Shown in pieces: positions 42,900 through 54,900 of a stretch of 64,000 nt of DNA (the first letter of the stretch is position 1; the number at the start of each line of letters is the position of its first letter). The stretch spans positions 12,462,001 to 12,526,000 of the forward strand of contig CP053160.1 of assembly GCA_014607495.2 (NCBI GenBank), in the 5' to 3' direction. The DNA comes from Carposina sasakii (lineage: Eukaryota > Arthropoda > Insecta > Lepidoptera > Carposinidae). A program made the position numbers and the translations under genes. Under the pieces are notes generated by a model, which had not been told where the DNA came from, did no database searches, and worked only from the letters and a program-made list of their open reading frames with translations.

Positions 42900-44375
42900 T
42901 AGTTTCCATCGACCAATTGCAGTACTGTCCTAACCGTTAAGCTTGACCATAGCATCCAAGTTACAAGAAGACTGTTCATAGGCCTAGCTCCACTCCGACC
43001 ATCAAGCCACACAGCATGCCGATAGATAGTTGACTTCATCAGTAGCTACCTGCCCATGCCACTTCAGCTTGCTGGATAATGTTACAGCATTTCCGATCAC
43101 GCAGAGAGAGCATAATCGCTCTGTGCATCCTGAGTTGAGGACATAGTCTCGGCCTCCCCAACTTTAAGCTCCACTCCGTACCGAACGTGCCCAGCCGAGT
43201 TGGATTCGCCGAGTTACCTCCTTCTCAAAGTTGAACTTACCAGTTTGACCGTCTGTCCCGACGCAAGCCGTCCCAACCTTGGCCAGGTCATCTTCGTCTT
43301 GTCCATGTCCATGGGAGACTCGCCATCGAGCATTGTGCTTAGATCCTTCAGCGTGCCATGACCACGATGTCGTCTGCGAACCGAAGGTGAGTGATGTATT
43401 CGCCATTGATATTGATGCCGAGTCCTTTCCATTCGAGAAGCTAAAGGCGTCTTCCACGCATTGGTGGAGAGCTTCGGAGAAATAACATCTCCTTGTCTCA
43501 ATCCCCTCTGCAAAGAAATCGGCTCAGTGCTCCGCTCCTGTACTCTACCGACATGGTGGCAGAGCACGATATTCGATGGTCAATATGGACCGCTGGAGAG
43601 ACCGCAACACTGCCCGTCTCGTCGAATCAAAGGCCTTCTCTAGTCCACGAGCTAGGCATGTGTATTTGTATCTGCCGTCATGTGGATATGGTACTCTCCT
43701 CACCTGCGAGCAAGACGATTCGTGATTCTTGATCACGCAGATGGGTCTATAGTTCCAGCAAGCATCGCCTTTTTTAAAGAACAGCTCTCTGTTCCATCGC
43801 TCGAGCAGGCGGAATTGAAGAGCCTTTTTCAGTACCGGAGTTCCACCCGCTCTTAGAAGCTCTGATGTAATTCCATCGTCGCCCGGCGCTTTGTTGTTTT
43901 TGAGTTGTTTAAGGGCAGTCCTAATCTCGTACAGGCTGATATCCGGGATGTCTTCAGTATAGTGTCGGGTGAGCTTGGCTCTTGGGTCTTTGCCTAATCT
44001 AACAGGTTTAGCGACCGAGGTATATAGCTGTCCATAGAACCTCTCAATCTCCCTTAGCACCTCTGGTATGGTAGACGCTACACTGCCGTCCTCTGTCTTC
44101 AGCTTCGTCAACTGGCTCTGCCCAATAGATAATTCTCTTGCGAACACTTTGGAGCTTTGGTTTCGCTCTGTTGTCTCCTTAATGCAGCGAGTATTAAAGC
44201 TGCGGATGTCGTGTCGCAGAGACTTGGAGATACGTCCATTGAGCTGCCGATATGCTTCAGCGTCATCAGAGGACTGCAGAGACATTGTGCGCCTTTCCGC
44301 CATGAGGTTGAGGGTATGACCAGTTAGTTTTTGGGGTCTATTTCTACGGTTAGGTCTAAAGAATTTAGACCCCAC
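42900..44375 (-). pseudogene. Degenerate RTE-type LINE reverse transcriptase
   Basis: Minus-strand frames add up to a broken non-LTR retrotransposon polymerase. 43545-44375 carries LKQLKNNKAPGDDGITSELL, LFFKKGDACWNYRPI and GLEKAFDSTRRAVL. After a frame change, 43214-43567 carries LQRGLRQGDVISPKL and then KDLSTML. A third frame ends with VTRRIQLGWA at about 43190-43220. The order (KAPG, NYRPI, AFD, RQGD) is that of lepidopteran endonuclease-reverse transcriptases of RTE type. The catalytic F-A-D-D box is scrambled, and the endonuclease part and the polymerase C-terminus are missing. It cannot move. Confidence 0.8.
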
Positions 44376-44639
44376 CGTGTGGACAGTTATACCTCCAAGT
44401 GTGGACAGTTATACTGTCTCCCCTCACAAGTATACCTCACAAGCAACAAGTTCCACAGCCAGTACTAAATACTACTATCAATACGTTTGCCCTATATACT
44501 ACCATCGACCAATTGCAGTACTGTCTCCCAACTGCTAACCGTTAAGGAGTTCTGTAGCTTCATCATCAGCACAGCAGCATAAGATGTTGACACCCTAAAG
44601 CATATACCTGAGTTAGACATGATTACGTAACAAAAGCAC

Positions 44640-44867
44640 CATACGAGCATACAATTTTCGGTGGTTGCCCTAGATTTCTCCTGGATCCCATCATCAAATC
44701 CTGACCTGGTGAAATGGGACAACCTTAGAAGTGAACTCTATCCAATAAAAAAAATATTTTGAAATCAATTGACGGAAATATCGGTGAACATACATTAAAT
44801 ATATATATATATATATACATACAGACGAATTGAGAACCTCCTCCTTTTTTTGAAGTCGGTTAAAAAT
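44640..44867 (+). repeat. LINE 3'-end repeat (GAAGTCGGTTAAA), copy 1
   Basis: TTTCTCCTGGATCCCATCAT, CCTGACCTGGTGAAATGGGA, a (TA)n run, then CATACAGACGAATTGAGAAC and TGAAGTCGGTTAAAAA. It shares this order with 59390-59840 and 60165-60566. Confidence 0.7.
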
Positions 44868-46999
44868 AGATAGGTACACCAAAATGCTTTTATCATGAGT
44901 CACGTCGTTATATTAGTCGAATACGAGTAGGTACTCGAATATAAATAAAAATATAGAATCAATTCTGGCCAAGATTATTATTAGTTTTGAGTCTATGCAG
45001 AAACACAGAAACCTACCAATATATTTATCGCCTTTAATAAACATAAATCGTTCAACTTCTTATTGTGAACCAAGGTTAAAAGATAATTGAGTGTATTAAA
45101 AAGAAATAGAGTTAACTATAGCTATCAACTTTACCATTAAACTAACAATACAAATAATTTTCTTTCTGTAGTGTATTTACCGAATTTAGAAAAAGTTTAG
45201 GTAGATTGAAGTATAGAACCTAAACAGATGGACCTTAGAGGTGTTTGTGGTTTACTCAGATAAAGTCCAATTGCTAGAACCGCAAGAACCATATTTAATT
45301 TAATAAACCTATTAGCTGCTTCTCTGAAAATATTTACATAGTCATTCAACGTATGTTTCACCAGTACTTTTCCTCTGATATCGTCAGGATTCGAAATTTG
45401 AACTTCCGAAGTAACCCCAGAATGGATTCAGTATAAATAAACTTTGCGGTTATGGCAAGCATTGATGCAATTTCGCGATCAGGCTAGAACTAATTGATTA
45501 ACACAAATTCCTATTCTAACTTACACAATTGTTTTAAAATGTGCATTAAATTCTAAGAATATATAGTTTCAAAGCCTTTTAGTACCCTTTGTTAGAACTA
45601 CTACAAATAAATTAGTCGCACTAGTTTTATTGAACAGCCGACAATCTATCAATAGGACTACTGCGAATTTTATAAAATTACGAATTCGCACTTATTCTAT
45701 TACTACTTTGCCCTCAGAGCACATGCACATCATGGGCCATCCTCTAGTTCAATTTAAAGTGCATTTACTCATTACAATTAAAGGTCATATAGCAAGAGTT
45801 GAATTAACGCCACTGTGGACGGTGACGCGACCTTAGCGTGAGAACTTCCATAATTTTTTGCACATTATACCCGCTTGACCTGAAAAGCCTTCACTTCTAA
45901 TTAATTTATACATACAGGGCGTTTGATAATGTATAGCGTAGTTTATTAGTTGATAAACATTTATTTAGTGTTCAGTAGCCCATAGGACGTCCTTGGATTA
46001 AGATACAAAAACTCCTGGTCTATAAGTTGAACGTTACTAAACTTAATTTTATACAGATTTATCCTGCACAAAACTTTCAGTGTAATACGATAAAGTATTT
46101 GTTGTCTTTAAAATCGTAGTAATTAGTTCTTAGTCTGTCATTTATCGGTCGCATAATCACAAAGGACATAGACATCCAGAAGGGTATCCAGTCATCCACC
46201 TAGATCTAGATTTTCTTAAGAACTTCCTTAGGGATTGCAACAATACTAGGGTTAGGTACATTTACTACTAATTATTCATAAACATTCGCACCTTCAGTAG
46301 AACGAGGGTAGATATAATTGAAGTTTATGCAATTTTATAGGAGAGCCATTGTAAAATTTTTAAGGCTTTTAAAAATATTTTTGCATACTAAGTTCATCTG
46401 TACAATTTCCGACAGTAAATAAAATTGTGCCCTTGTTCTACTGTAGATGCGTATTATCTCGGATACATCACTGAGGAGGCTCGCACGCAACATAACATTA
46501 ACATAAAATTACTCGGAAACATATCCTAAACAATTCGTTGCCATTATTTTTATTTCTACTCAATAACGAGCGACTACGTATATGTTAAGTACTAACCAAG
46601 AAAACTACAAACTAACGAACATTCATTAAACTCGTTCAACCATGTAAGGCGGGGTAGATCCGCATATTAGTGTACATTGCGCACACATTGTAAAAGTGCA
46701 ATTGCATGTAGTTACTAGCATGAGGCAGCTAGTAACAGGCATTCCCTTAACGTTGAGGCTATGTAGAGCACGTGAATATTGATACTTAGGTCGATGCCCA
46801 GCGGGGTATTCACCTGTCACACGGATCTAATGATCCAACGTATAATGTGTAGAGTCAATTATACCGTACAGACTTTCTGTAAGCACGCTGCGCTATTAAC
46901 AAAGTGCTATAGAACACGTTTTATGTTCATTCGATTAAATTTAGTCTGTCCTTATGTAGGATTTTCTAATTAAATAACTTAAACCGCAACCTATGATCC

Positions 47000-47228
47000 T
47001 GAGCTAATGCGGGCTTCACTAGACTAAATCAGCTGCATCTCCTTCCGTGCATGTGTTAAAAGTTGAGCTAGTAACTTGACACTGATAATTTATTAACATG
47101 TGGTCCCGATCATAGAAATGTATAGGAGATACCAAATCGCTGGTCCCGATATGCTTAACGTGGCTAGCTGTAGTACCTCCTTTGTGGTCCTCTAGTTCTA
47201 GCTATCCCATTTTGGGAACATATTACTA
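47000..47228 (+). repeat. GCTACCCCATTTTGGGAACA-family repeat, copy 6
   Basis: GAGCTAATGCGGGCTTCACT, AGTAACTTGACACTGATAA, a small internal insertion containing GGAGATACCAAATCGCTG, then ATGCTTAACGTGGC and CTATCCCATTTTGGGAACAT. Confidence 0.65.
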
Positions 47229-47230
47229 TA

Positions 47231-47306
47231 CTATACGCCAACCCTCCTGGCACACGCAGTCATAGAACGTTATATGACAGCGCGTGCCAGGAGCGTTGGC
47301 GTATAG
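47231..47306. repeat. 76-nt near-perfect hairpin
   Basis: Two 34-base arms (47231-47264 and 47273-47306) pair with three mismatches around the loop GAACGTTA. Arm words: CTATACGCCAAC, CTCCTGGCAC and GTCATA. Size and loop resemble a microRNA precursor, but the almost full pairing also fits a tiny foldback MITE. Confidence 0.6.
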
Positions 47307-48009
47307 ATTAGTAAACTAAAAGTGTATGAATTAAGAGATTCAAGCTTTCGAAAGTTGGTACAACTGTACCAATGGAAGTTATTTTACCATTTCAATTATG
47401 TCTCCGCACATCGACTCTCAAAATTCTGTTTACTCAATCCGGCAATCACCAGTCTACCACGTGGTGTCAATGTCAGGCCAGAATTTTCCACTGACTCTAT
47501 ATACTTACCTATATAGTAAGAGTAGTTGGGTGAGTATAAAATATTCAAGCCCGACACTAATGTTCCGTAAATACCTAGTTCTTACAAAGGTCTATACAAA
47601 TATTGACTGCCTAGACTAAAAGAAAAATTTATGTACTAGGTATATTGGTCACTTAATTGCAGTAATAACCCTCAAGTACCTAAACTCGATTATTTCCTTA
47701 TTATACGTAAGTGCATTTATAAACTGTGTAAGTTACACAATTACGCGATAACTTCGCAAATAAACTGCAAGCTAAAGGTAAAGGTCGCCCGATTCCAGAT
47801 AAATCGCAGCACGGTTGTTAACGAATAAATTCTGTAATCTCACTACGAAATGGTCACAACATGCGAACTTTTGTCACAGGGTGTTTTCATTGTATTAATT
47901 TTATTGAAAAAATCTCTGATAAATGTGCGCCTTCCTAGCTATCTTTGGTTCGATCCCGCCCGGGCCTGTATGTACTATTGAATTTATTTAATGTACGGAT
48001 TATAATCAT

Positions 48010-48041
48010 CCAAAATTATCACTTACTCGTGATAATTTTGG
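48010..48041. repeat. Perfect 13-bp inverted repeat
   Basis: CCAAAATTATCAC and its exact complement GTGATAATTTTGG, separated by TTACTC. No T-run or coding neighbour gives it a role. Confidence 0.55.
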
Positions 48042-48119
48042 ACTCGCTATACTTGAGGTGGGTTGGCTTTTGGTTTTTGGTTACTTAATTAATAGAGGCT
48101 GGAAGTAATATGGTTTCTT

Positions 48120-48235
48120 TCTACAGTAGGGTAAGCACGAACCTATCGATAACTCGTACGTAATGCTATCGTCCAACTGTCATAATCTTATGGATTTTAC
48201 TTGCGAGATGATAGTGTTACGGCGCGTAAAATTAT
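48120..48235. repeat. Small repeat with GTTACGGCGCGTAA edge, copy 1
   Basis: ATGCTATCGTC on the left and GATAGTGTTACGGCGCGTAA on the right form inverted ends. The same edge words flank 57925-57995 (GTAACGCTATCGTC and GATAGCGTTACGGCGCGTAA). Confidence 0.5.
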
Positions 48236-48296
48236 TCATGCTTACTCTACAGGTGTCTTCGTTTGGAATCCTTAATGATATACAAAAATACGTACA

Positions 48297-48470
48297 CACA
48301 TGGCTGTGTTTAGTCAAAACTGTAAGATCACAAGGAAAATCATAGTCACGTGCCACGTTCAGCAAAGCGGTTAGCTAGCTCATAGGCTGAGAGAACGTTT
48401 AGCTTAGAGTTCCGGAGTCGACTTTTACAACATACATGGAAGGAGATGCAGCTGATGTAGCCTCGCATCA
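48297..48470 (-). repeat. GCTACCCCATTTTGGGAACA-family repeat, copy 7
   Basis: Decayed minus-strand copy: CACGTTCAGCAAAGCGG, TAGCTAGCTCATAGGCTGAG, GTCGACTTTTACAACATACA, then GGAAGGAGATGCAGCTGATG. Confidence 0.6.
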
Positions 48471-48986
48471 TTATTCAAGCATTTTTCAGCAGTAACAGTC
48501 AACTATTAAGCACACACTGTGTGGGAAAGGCAATAACTAAATTGTAGGCAATACGATGGTAAAACTACAAAAGCAAATGACGCTGTTCATTTTAGGTAAT
48601 GTCCAGTAACACTTTACTGTTTGAGCCAAGAGTGATTAGTCATTTTGTGAGGAGGTAATGTAAGTTACAAATTATTGGTTTCACTAAAAAACTAGGAAAA
48701 GTATACGTGCCGTTTGTCACTACACAACCACAACTAATATGAGTATAACGTTATTTACCCGTTTTTCCCATGTATATTCACGATGCAAGCTGCTCAAAAT
48801 ATAACTCAAGTCCCTGTTTAAACAATAACCATTTATAAACTCTGTCTCGAGTTTTTATTGTAACTCATAGGCTGCTGTAAAATTGTATTTATAAGTCTAT
48901 GATAACTACTGGTAAGTGGCACAAATTAACTACAGTCGTTATATATAGGTATAAATAAATATACATAAGAATTATTAACATTTTAG

Positions 48987-51900
48987 CACCGCCACCCAGA
49001 ACAATAATGAATCCTTATTTGCCACAGTACTAGGTGTGGTATCGGGGGCCCAGCTGCGACAATGGGCCCGAGGAGGTACCACTAGCAGGCTGGAGCGTGC
49101 CGTACTCGCTGGTCAGGGCCATCGCTTACTTAGCGAGGCGGAGGCCCTTCCCTTGTCGCACCATCTGACTAACCTGGTCACGAAGTGCGATGCTCTGCAC
49201 GCGGCCGTTGAGAAGGGATCCCTGCTCGAGCTTCAGGTATTATTGGTAATGAGGAATTCGTCTGCTGAACTATGTACTTTGATACAGCATATACACATGG
49301 TTGTATTCCCAAAATTGGAATAGCCAGAACTGTAGAATCACGATTGACATCGTACAGCCATGTTTAACATAGCGGGCCAGATGTTAAAGATAAGTGAGAA
49401 GTTGTTAGCTCATATCTCAACTATACCCTCAAAATTGGTGAGAAGTGTCACCATGTGGTTCTATCGGCCCTTGTGCTCTGTCTACCCCGTAAGGGATAAA
49501 GGCGTGATTATATGTATGTATGTATGTTAGCTCAAGCTAACCTACTATTATATTACACTTCAGATACTAGAGTAGATATACAGGTGTTTTTTCGTTGCCA
49601 CCCTTAACGAATGGTACGTACTCTATACATCAAATAATGTAAGTTTATTCAAAAAAAAAATTGGAAAAGGTGTAAATTTTTTTTAAGAAAAAAAATGTAA
49701 TACTTGATCGGGCGAAATTTATAGTGTCCGGTGTTTATGCTAGTTTTTTCATAGACAGATATTAATTATTTCTCGTGAAAAAATCTGGCTACGCGCGTCT
49801 ATGTGCATTTATGCAGACAAAAACGCAGTCTATTTACTTAACTTTGGACCCTAATATCTTGGGAACCAGACACTTACAGAGGTATGTTTCAATGGAGAAA
49901 AATGATCGTGATGATAAGGAGATTCCGTAGTTTTCGGGAACATTGACGACGAAAAAACATCCTGTATAGAAAAGAGTTGTTGTATTCATAGTCGTCTTGA
50001 GCGAAGCATGAATAACTATACAATTCTATAAATTACATACTCGCATCGCGCATTAATCTTGTCTATCTGTCCGAGCAAGCAAATAACAACGATGAAGATA
50101 ACTATTATGTAGATCGAATATTTTTGGGCGAAAGTATAAAAAGAAACGTCTTTTTGAGGTAAGAGTTATGAAATACTCTGAAGAGATATGAATAAAAGGT
50201 AATCTTTTATTATTTATCATGTAGTTTTTTAACGAATCTTCTATCTATACCTACATCTTCTATACATATAATAAAAATGTAACGGATCGCTGTCTGTACA
50301 TGGAAGATATATGAGAAAAAATATTATAGGAGGCCTTTATCAACGCAATAGTACCCAAAAGAATGATTTTTGGAATTTTTGTCTGTGCGTTTGTGCACGC
50401 TAATCTCAGAAACGGCTGAACCTATTTCGATGCAGTTTTCAGGAATATATTGTGACAGGTCCCACTTAACACACAGGCTACTTTTTATCTCGGGATAATG
50501 TTTTTATCATGGATAATTTTGACATTTTGTTTTTTCTGTAGTCCACGCGGACGGAGTCCCGGGCGTCCACTAGTAACTAATATAAGTTCTCAATTTTTTT
50601 GTCTTTTATTCTAATCTATTAATAACTGCTACTTTCAATCCTTTCTATCTTTAAAGGAGTTGCTAGAAACAGACTACAATCGCCGCAAGTTCGTGACGTG
50701 TCTTGATGAAGCGGGTGCGGGCTTGTTGCATAAAGCCGTGTACTATGACTTCACTGACATCTCGCGTTATCTCGTACAGAACTACCCGCAACTGGTGCAT
50801 CAGAGAGACTCGGTAAGACGTATTTCCAGGTGAGGATTAAAAAGGTTATTTCACATGACGGCATCGTAAAGATACCACCGCAATATAATGGCAGGTACCG
50901 TTATTCTAGGCCCTAGGCAACCATAGGTTCACACCGGGCCATTTAGTTCATGAAAGGGCTATAGATTTAAAACGCCTTTATAAATGCATTATATTTTTAA
51001 TATTTTGTACATAAGTCCTAATCTCATTGTGCTAGTATAGATCCGAAGTACGAAGAATATCAGTATATCTTTCACTTTACCAGCATATATCTTGCCTACT
51101 CTTAACGCCTGAACCAACACCTGGCGATGTATAAAGTGTAGTAGATGCAATTGATGTATTCTAGTGAAGCCCCACATCAGCGTGGGAATGTTTAAGCCAT
51201 ACTTATAATTCGTGAAATGCAACGGGCATCATCTCACCAGAAGGGCCCCTATGAAATAACCCTCTTCCGTCTCGCAATACAGTGATATGCAGTCCTGGAT
51301 CAACCCAGGCTATTATCTGGGGTGGCAAGGGCAGATTCGACTATAACTATGTATGTGCTGTGGTGAAATCTCACACACGTTTGCACATAAGGCCCAGCTC
51401 TCATCACTTTAGAAAGGCCCCAATGAGAGCCCTGATCGGTCTCGCAAGACGATCTCATCATCTCATCAGGAAGGTCGCACACCACTCCACTACGCCGCCG
51501 CCAGCCGCGACGAGGCCGGCGCAGCCGCGCTGCTCGAGGCGGCGGGCGCGGCGCGGGGGGCTCGCGACGCTGCTGGCCACACGCCGGCATACTACCGCGC
51601 GCATCGCTCAGCGGAACTCACATTGCCGGCCAGAGAGATGGCGCCCGAACCTAGTAGGAACCCGCCAGGTTAGTGACTTTAAAAAAAAAATATTTGATAG
51701 AAAGGAGGATTTATAGGGTTGGAGAGTTCAGGTGTATTTAAAACAGTTTAAAATGATATAGGTAGATATTTAAAATACGCAAATAAAATACTTATACGAG
51801 TGTACACTTAAGTGGGTACCTTTTTTTAAGATTAACAAAATTCAAACTGTTAAATGTTTACTGTGCTTTAGATGATAGAATATTTTTTGTTACACTTAAG

Positions 51901-54900
51901 TATCTGTTTAACTTTTGAAAACTTAATTAACTCAACCTTAACTATTTCAGTATGTTGCGTAATAAGGATTAAAAGTATTTAAAATCGCATTAAATGAAAG
52001 TGTGAATTCATAAGATGATACTTTAAAAAACTTTAATAACACCCGTATCATCAAAAAATCGTATTGCGTTGCTTGTGACAAATAGTTGTTTGCTTAAGGG
52101 CCCATCTGCATGGAAGGAGGTGTAGCAGAGGTCTTAGATAATGTAACAAGTTCACGGCCGACTGCGGATTTCGTTCAGTTATCTAAATATTTCCATCAAT
52201 GTGGCACACCTACCTACCTATATATAGGATATAACAAAAAAGGTATGTTACGCGAAAAGATATACAAATAACCCAATATAGAGAACCTACTCACAAAGTT
52301 TGAGACTCGAAATTACATGTTTATTTTTCTAGATAGATTATGGAGAATTCATAAACATCTCAGGATTTTTCATATAATATTGAAAAATAAACTTGTGATT
52401 TAGAGTCTAAAATTTCGTGGATAGGTTCTCTATAGTGTGCTATTTACATAGCTTTTCGCTTTACATTCCCCTTTTGTTACACTCTGTATACATACTCTAT
52501 CGTAGTGGATGTATTATTCTAAGGCCCGCTTTTTTCAGTAGTTAGATAGCAGATATAAGTTGATGCTGTGTTTCTCAAAAAATTATTCTTTATTCTTTCT
52601 TTATTCTTTATATAAGAAGAGAGACAGCATCAATTTTACCCTTCAGATAGACTATCTAACTATTGGTTAAATCTGTTCTCAATCTCGTTTTCTCTGCCTA
52701 TATAATATTTCTAACATAAATAGACCTAAAGTTGTTCCTTTGATAGTGATAATCTCAGGAACTTCTGGTCGATTTCTAAAATATTCGTAGTTCGTAGCAT
52801 TGCTACGAATAATACTACGAACATCGTAGCTTCTACGAACACTACTCTTTTGATTCATTAAACGTTACCAGTATACCCGCCTATCTTTAAATAGGCTACC
52901 GATTCATCTTTGTAAATTAAAAATAAATGTAATTAACGCACTGATAGATGGCTTGGCTGGGTGCGGCCATATTGCGTGGTCATGAAAATTTACATACAAA
53001 AAGCCTTTCGTTCAACTTTATTCCGCACCCGGTTATTATGTTTATTTCAGTCGCTCAATATCCACTTTAGTTTAGGCCGAAAAAAGCATTTTATTATGAA
53101 TAAATTAGAAATACTTGTGTTATATAAATAATGATTTATCACGAACCGGAGAGAATGTAGTCGATGTTATCGAAGGCGCTAGAGAGTGGTTTGCTTTCGG
53201 CGTTCTGAAGTAGAACTATTATGGTAATCAAGTTTATGCGAGCACGCTAACTTGTTGCCTGATCATAAACTTTTGAGGTATTTGATTATTTCGCAACAGA
53301 TTAAACTTACTTCGAATGTTGTTAGGGTTTTTTATTTGAAATAGTTCTATGGTTGTAGTATTCAGGACCAGTTTGTTATATTTAATGAGTTAGTATTTAA
53401 GTATAGGCTTATAAAATATACTTACAAAGATAATATCCTATAGATAGGCTATCTGATCATTGGCAAAATTAGCCCTTTATCTATATATAACTAATTTGTG
53501 TAAGTAAAACAAATAAAATTTAAATATACGTATTTTCTTCTGCCAAATTATTACATATAAATTAGTCTCGTCTTGGCGATAGCACTACAGTGCCCCTAAA
53601 TACATATATAATAAGCAAACATAATATTATAATGTCCAATATAGAAAATTATTATTATATAACAACTCAACTCTACCACCCTTTCCTTCAACATTAAAAT
53701 TATAGGATACAGCATATTCATTACATATTATAATCATTAGACATTAAAACAATATTAATTTATGTGCGCACCACATAACCTTTATTCAAACTAGTTCTAG
53801 ACTTTTCCCACAACCCAATTACTCAAATATCTATTTGAATAACAAATGAAACCCATTTATGGCTACTAAGGCTCTTTTCAGATTACGCTATAATCGAAAA
53901 ATGAGGAATTAGGTATGTACTTAAATTATTTTCTTATTATTCATATTGTCATATAAAGGTTTTATTACTAGTCGCTATATATCATTATAACCACCAAGTA
54001 AATTTCGATAACTCAAAACAAAAATAAATGTTTATGGCAGAGCAACATCAAGTACCATTTGTACCATCATTATTATGGACACGTTACATAAAATTAACTC
54101 TATAATATGGTCGATTCCGGCAGTCACCCGCCTAAACATAAAATTAGTCCTACCTGTACTTTTCTCTCTCAGACATTTATGTTAGGAACGGAAAGGATAG
54201 ACCTGACTAAGATTAGGTTTAGGTTTAGTACTTCCATGGAGAAAAATGATCATGGTGATAAGGAGATTCCGTAGTCCAGTGCTTATGCTAGTTTTCTCAT
54301 AGACTGAAATTAATAATTTGTCGTGAAAAAATCATGCTAAACGCGTCAATGTGCATTTATGCAGAAAAACGCAGTCTATTTACTCAACTTTGGACCCTAA
54401 TATTTTGGAAACCTGACATGCTTCCACGGAGAAAAATGATCGTGATGATGAGGAGATTCCTGTATATATATATATGTTTGTACTCGTATATAGCAGAATA
54501 GGTACCTATCATAGTCTGAAAGAAGCTTTATGTGCCACGAGCTGTCCTAGATACCGTCATGTGTTTGAAAGTGGCAGGTGGCATGTATCGACCGCATCAT
54601 CAAACATTAAAGGACTGTCTGTCTAGGCCCTGAATGCTCGACCTTGACTAAAAGACTCCATGTCCACTATCATGAAGGCGGGACAAACTAGAGATGCGAT
54701 AATACGTCGACCGACTCGTAAAGTTACTACTTACTTCTCTATCGAATCGATGAATTCGTCATGGAAATTTTTGCTAAGATAGAAAGCCTTGTTCTATGAA
54801 ATCTAACCGCTATAGGTAGGAATGTGACGATAGCGAACGTCAATTCGAAACGATGTTCATTGACTAAGATCGGCAACCAATTGCTAATCTAACTACGCTA

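Larger units (their letters stand above)
44868..48986. other. Non-coding stretch before the ankyrin exons
   Basis: AT-rich, no gene recognised. I searched for an exon linking 41094 to 48987 and found none convincing. It holds two repeat-family copies (47000, 48297), a 76-nt hairpin (47231) and a perfect 13-bp inverted repeat (48010). Confidence 0.4.
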
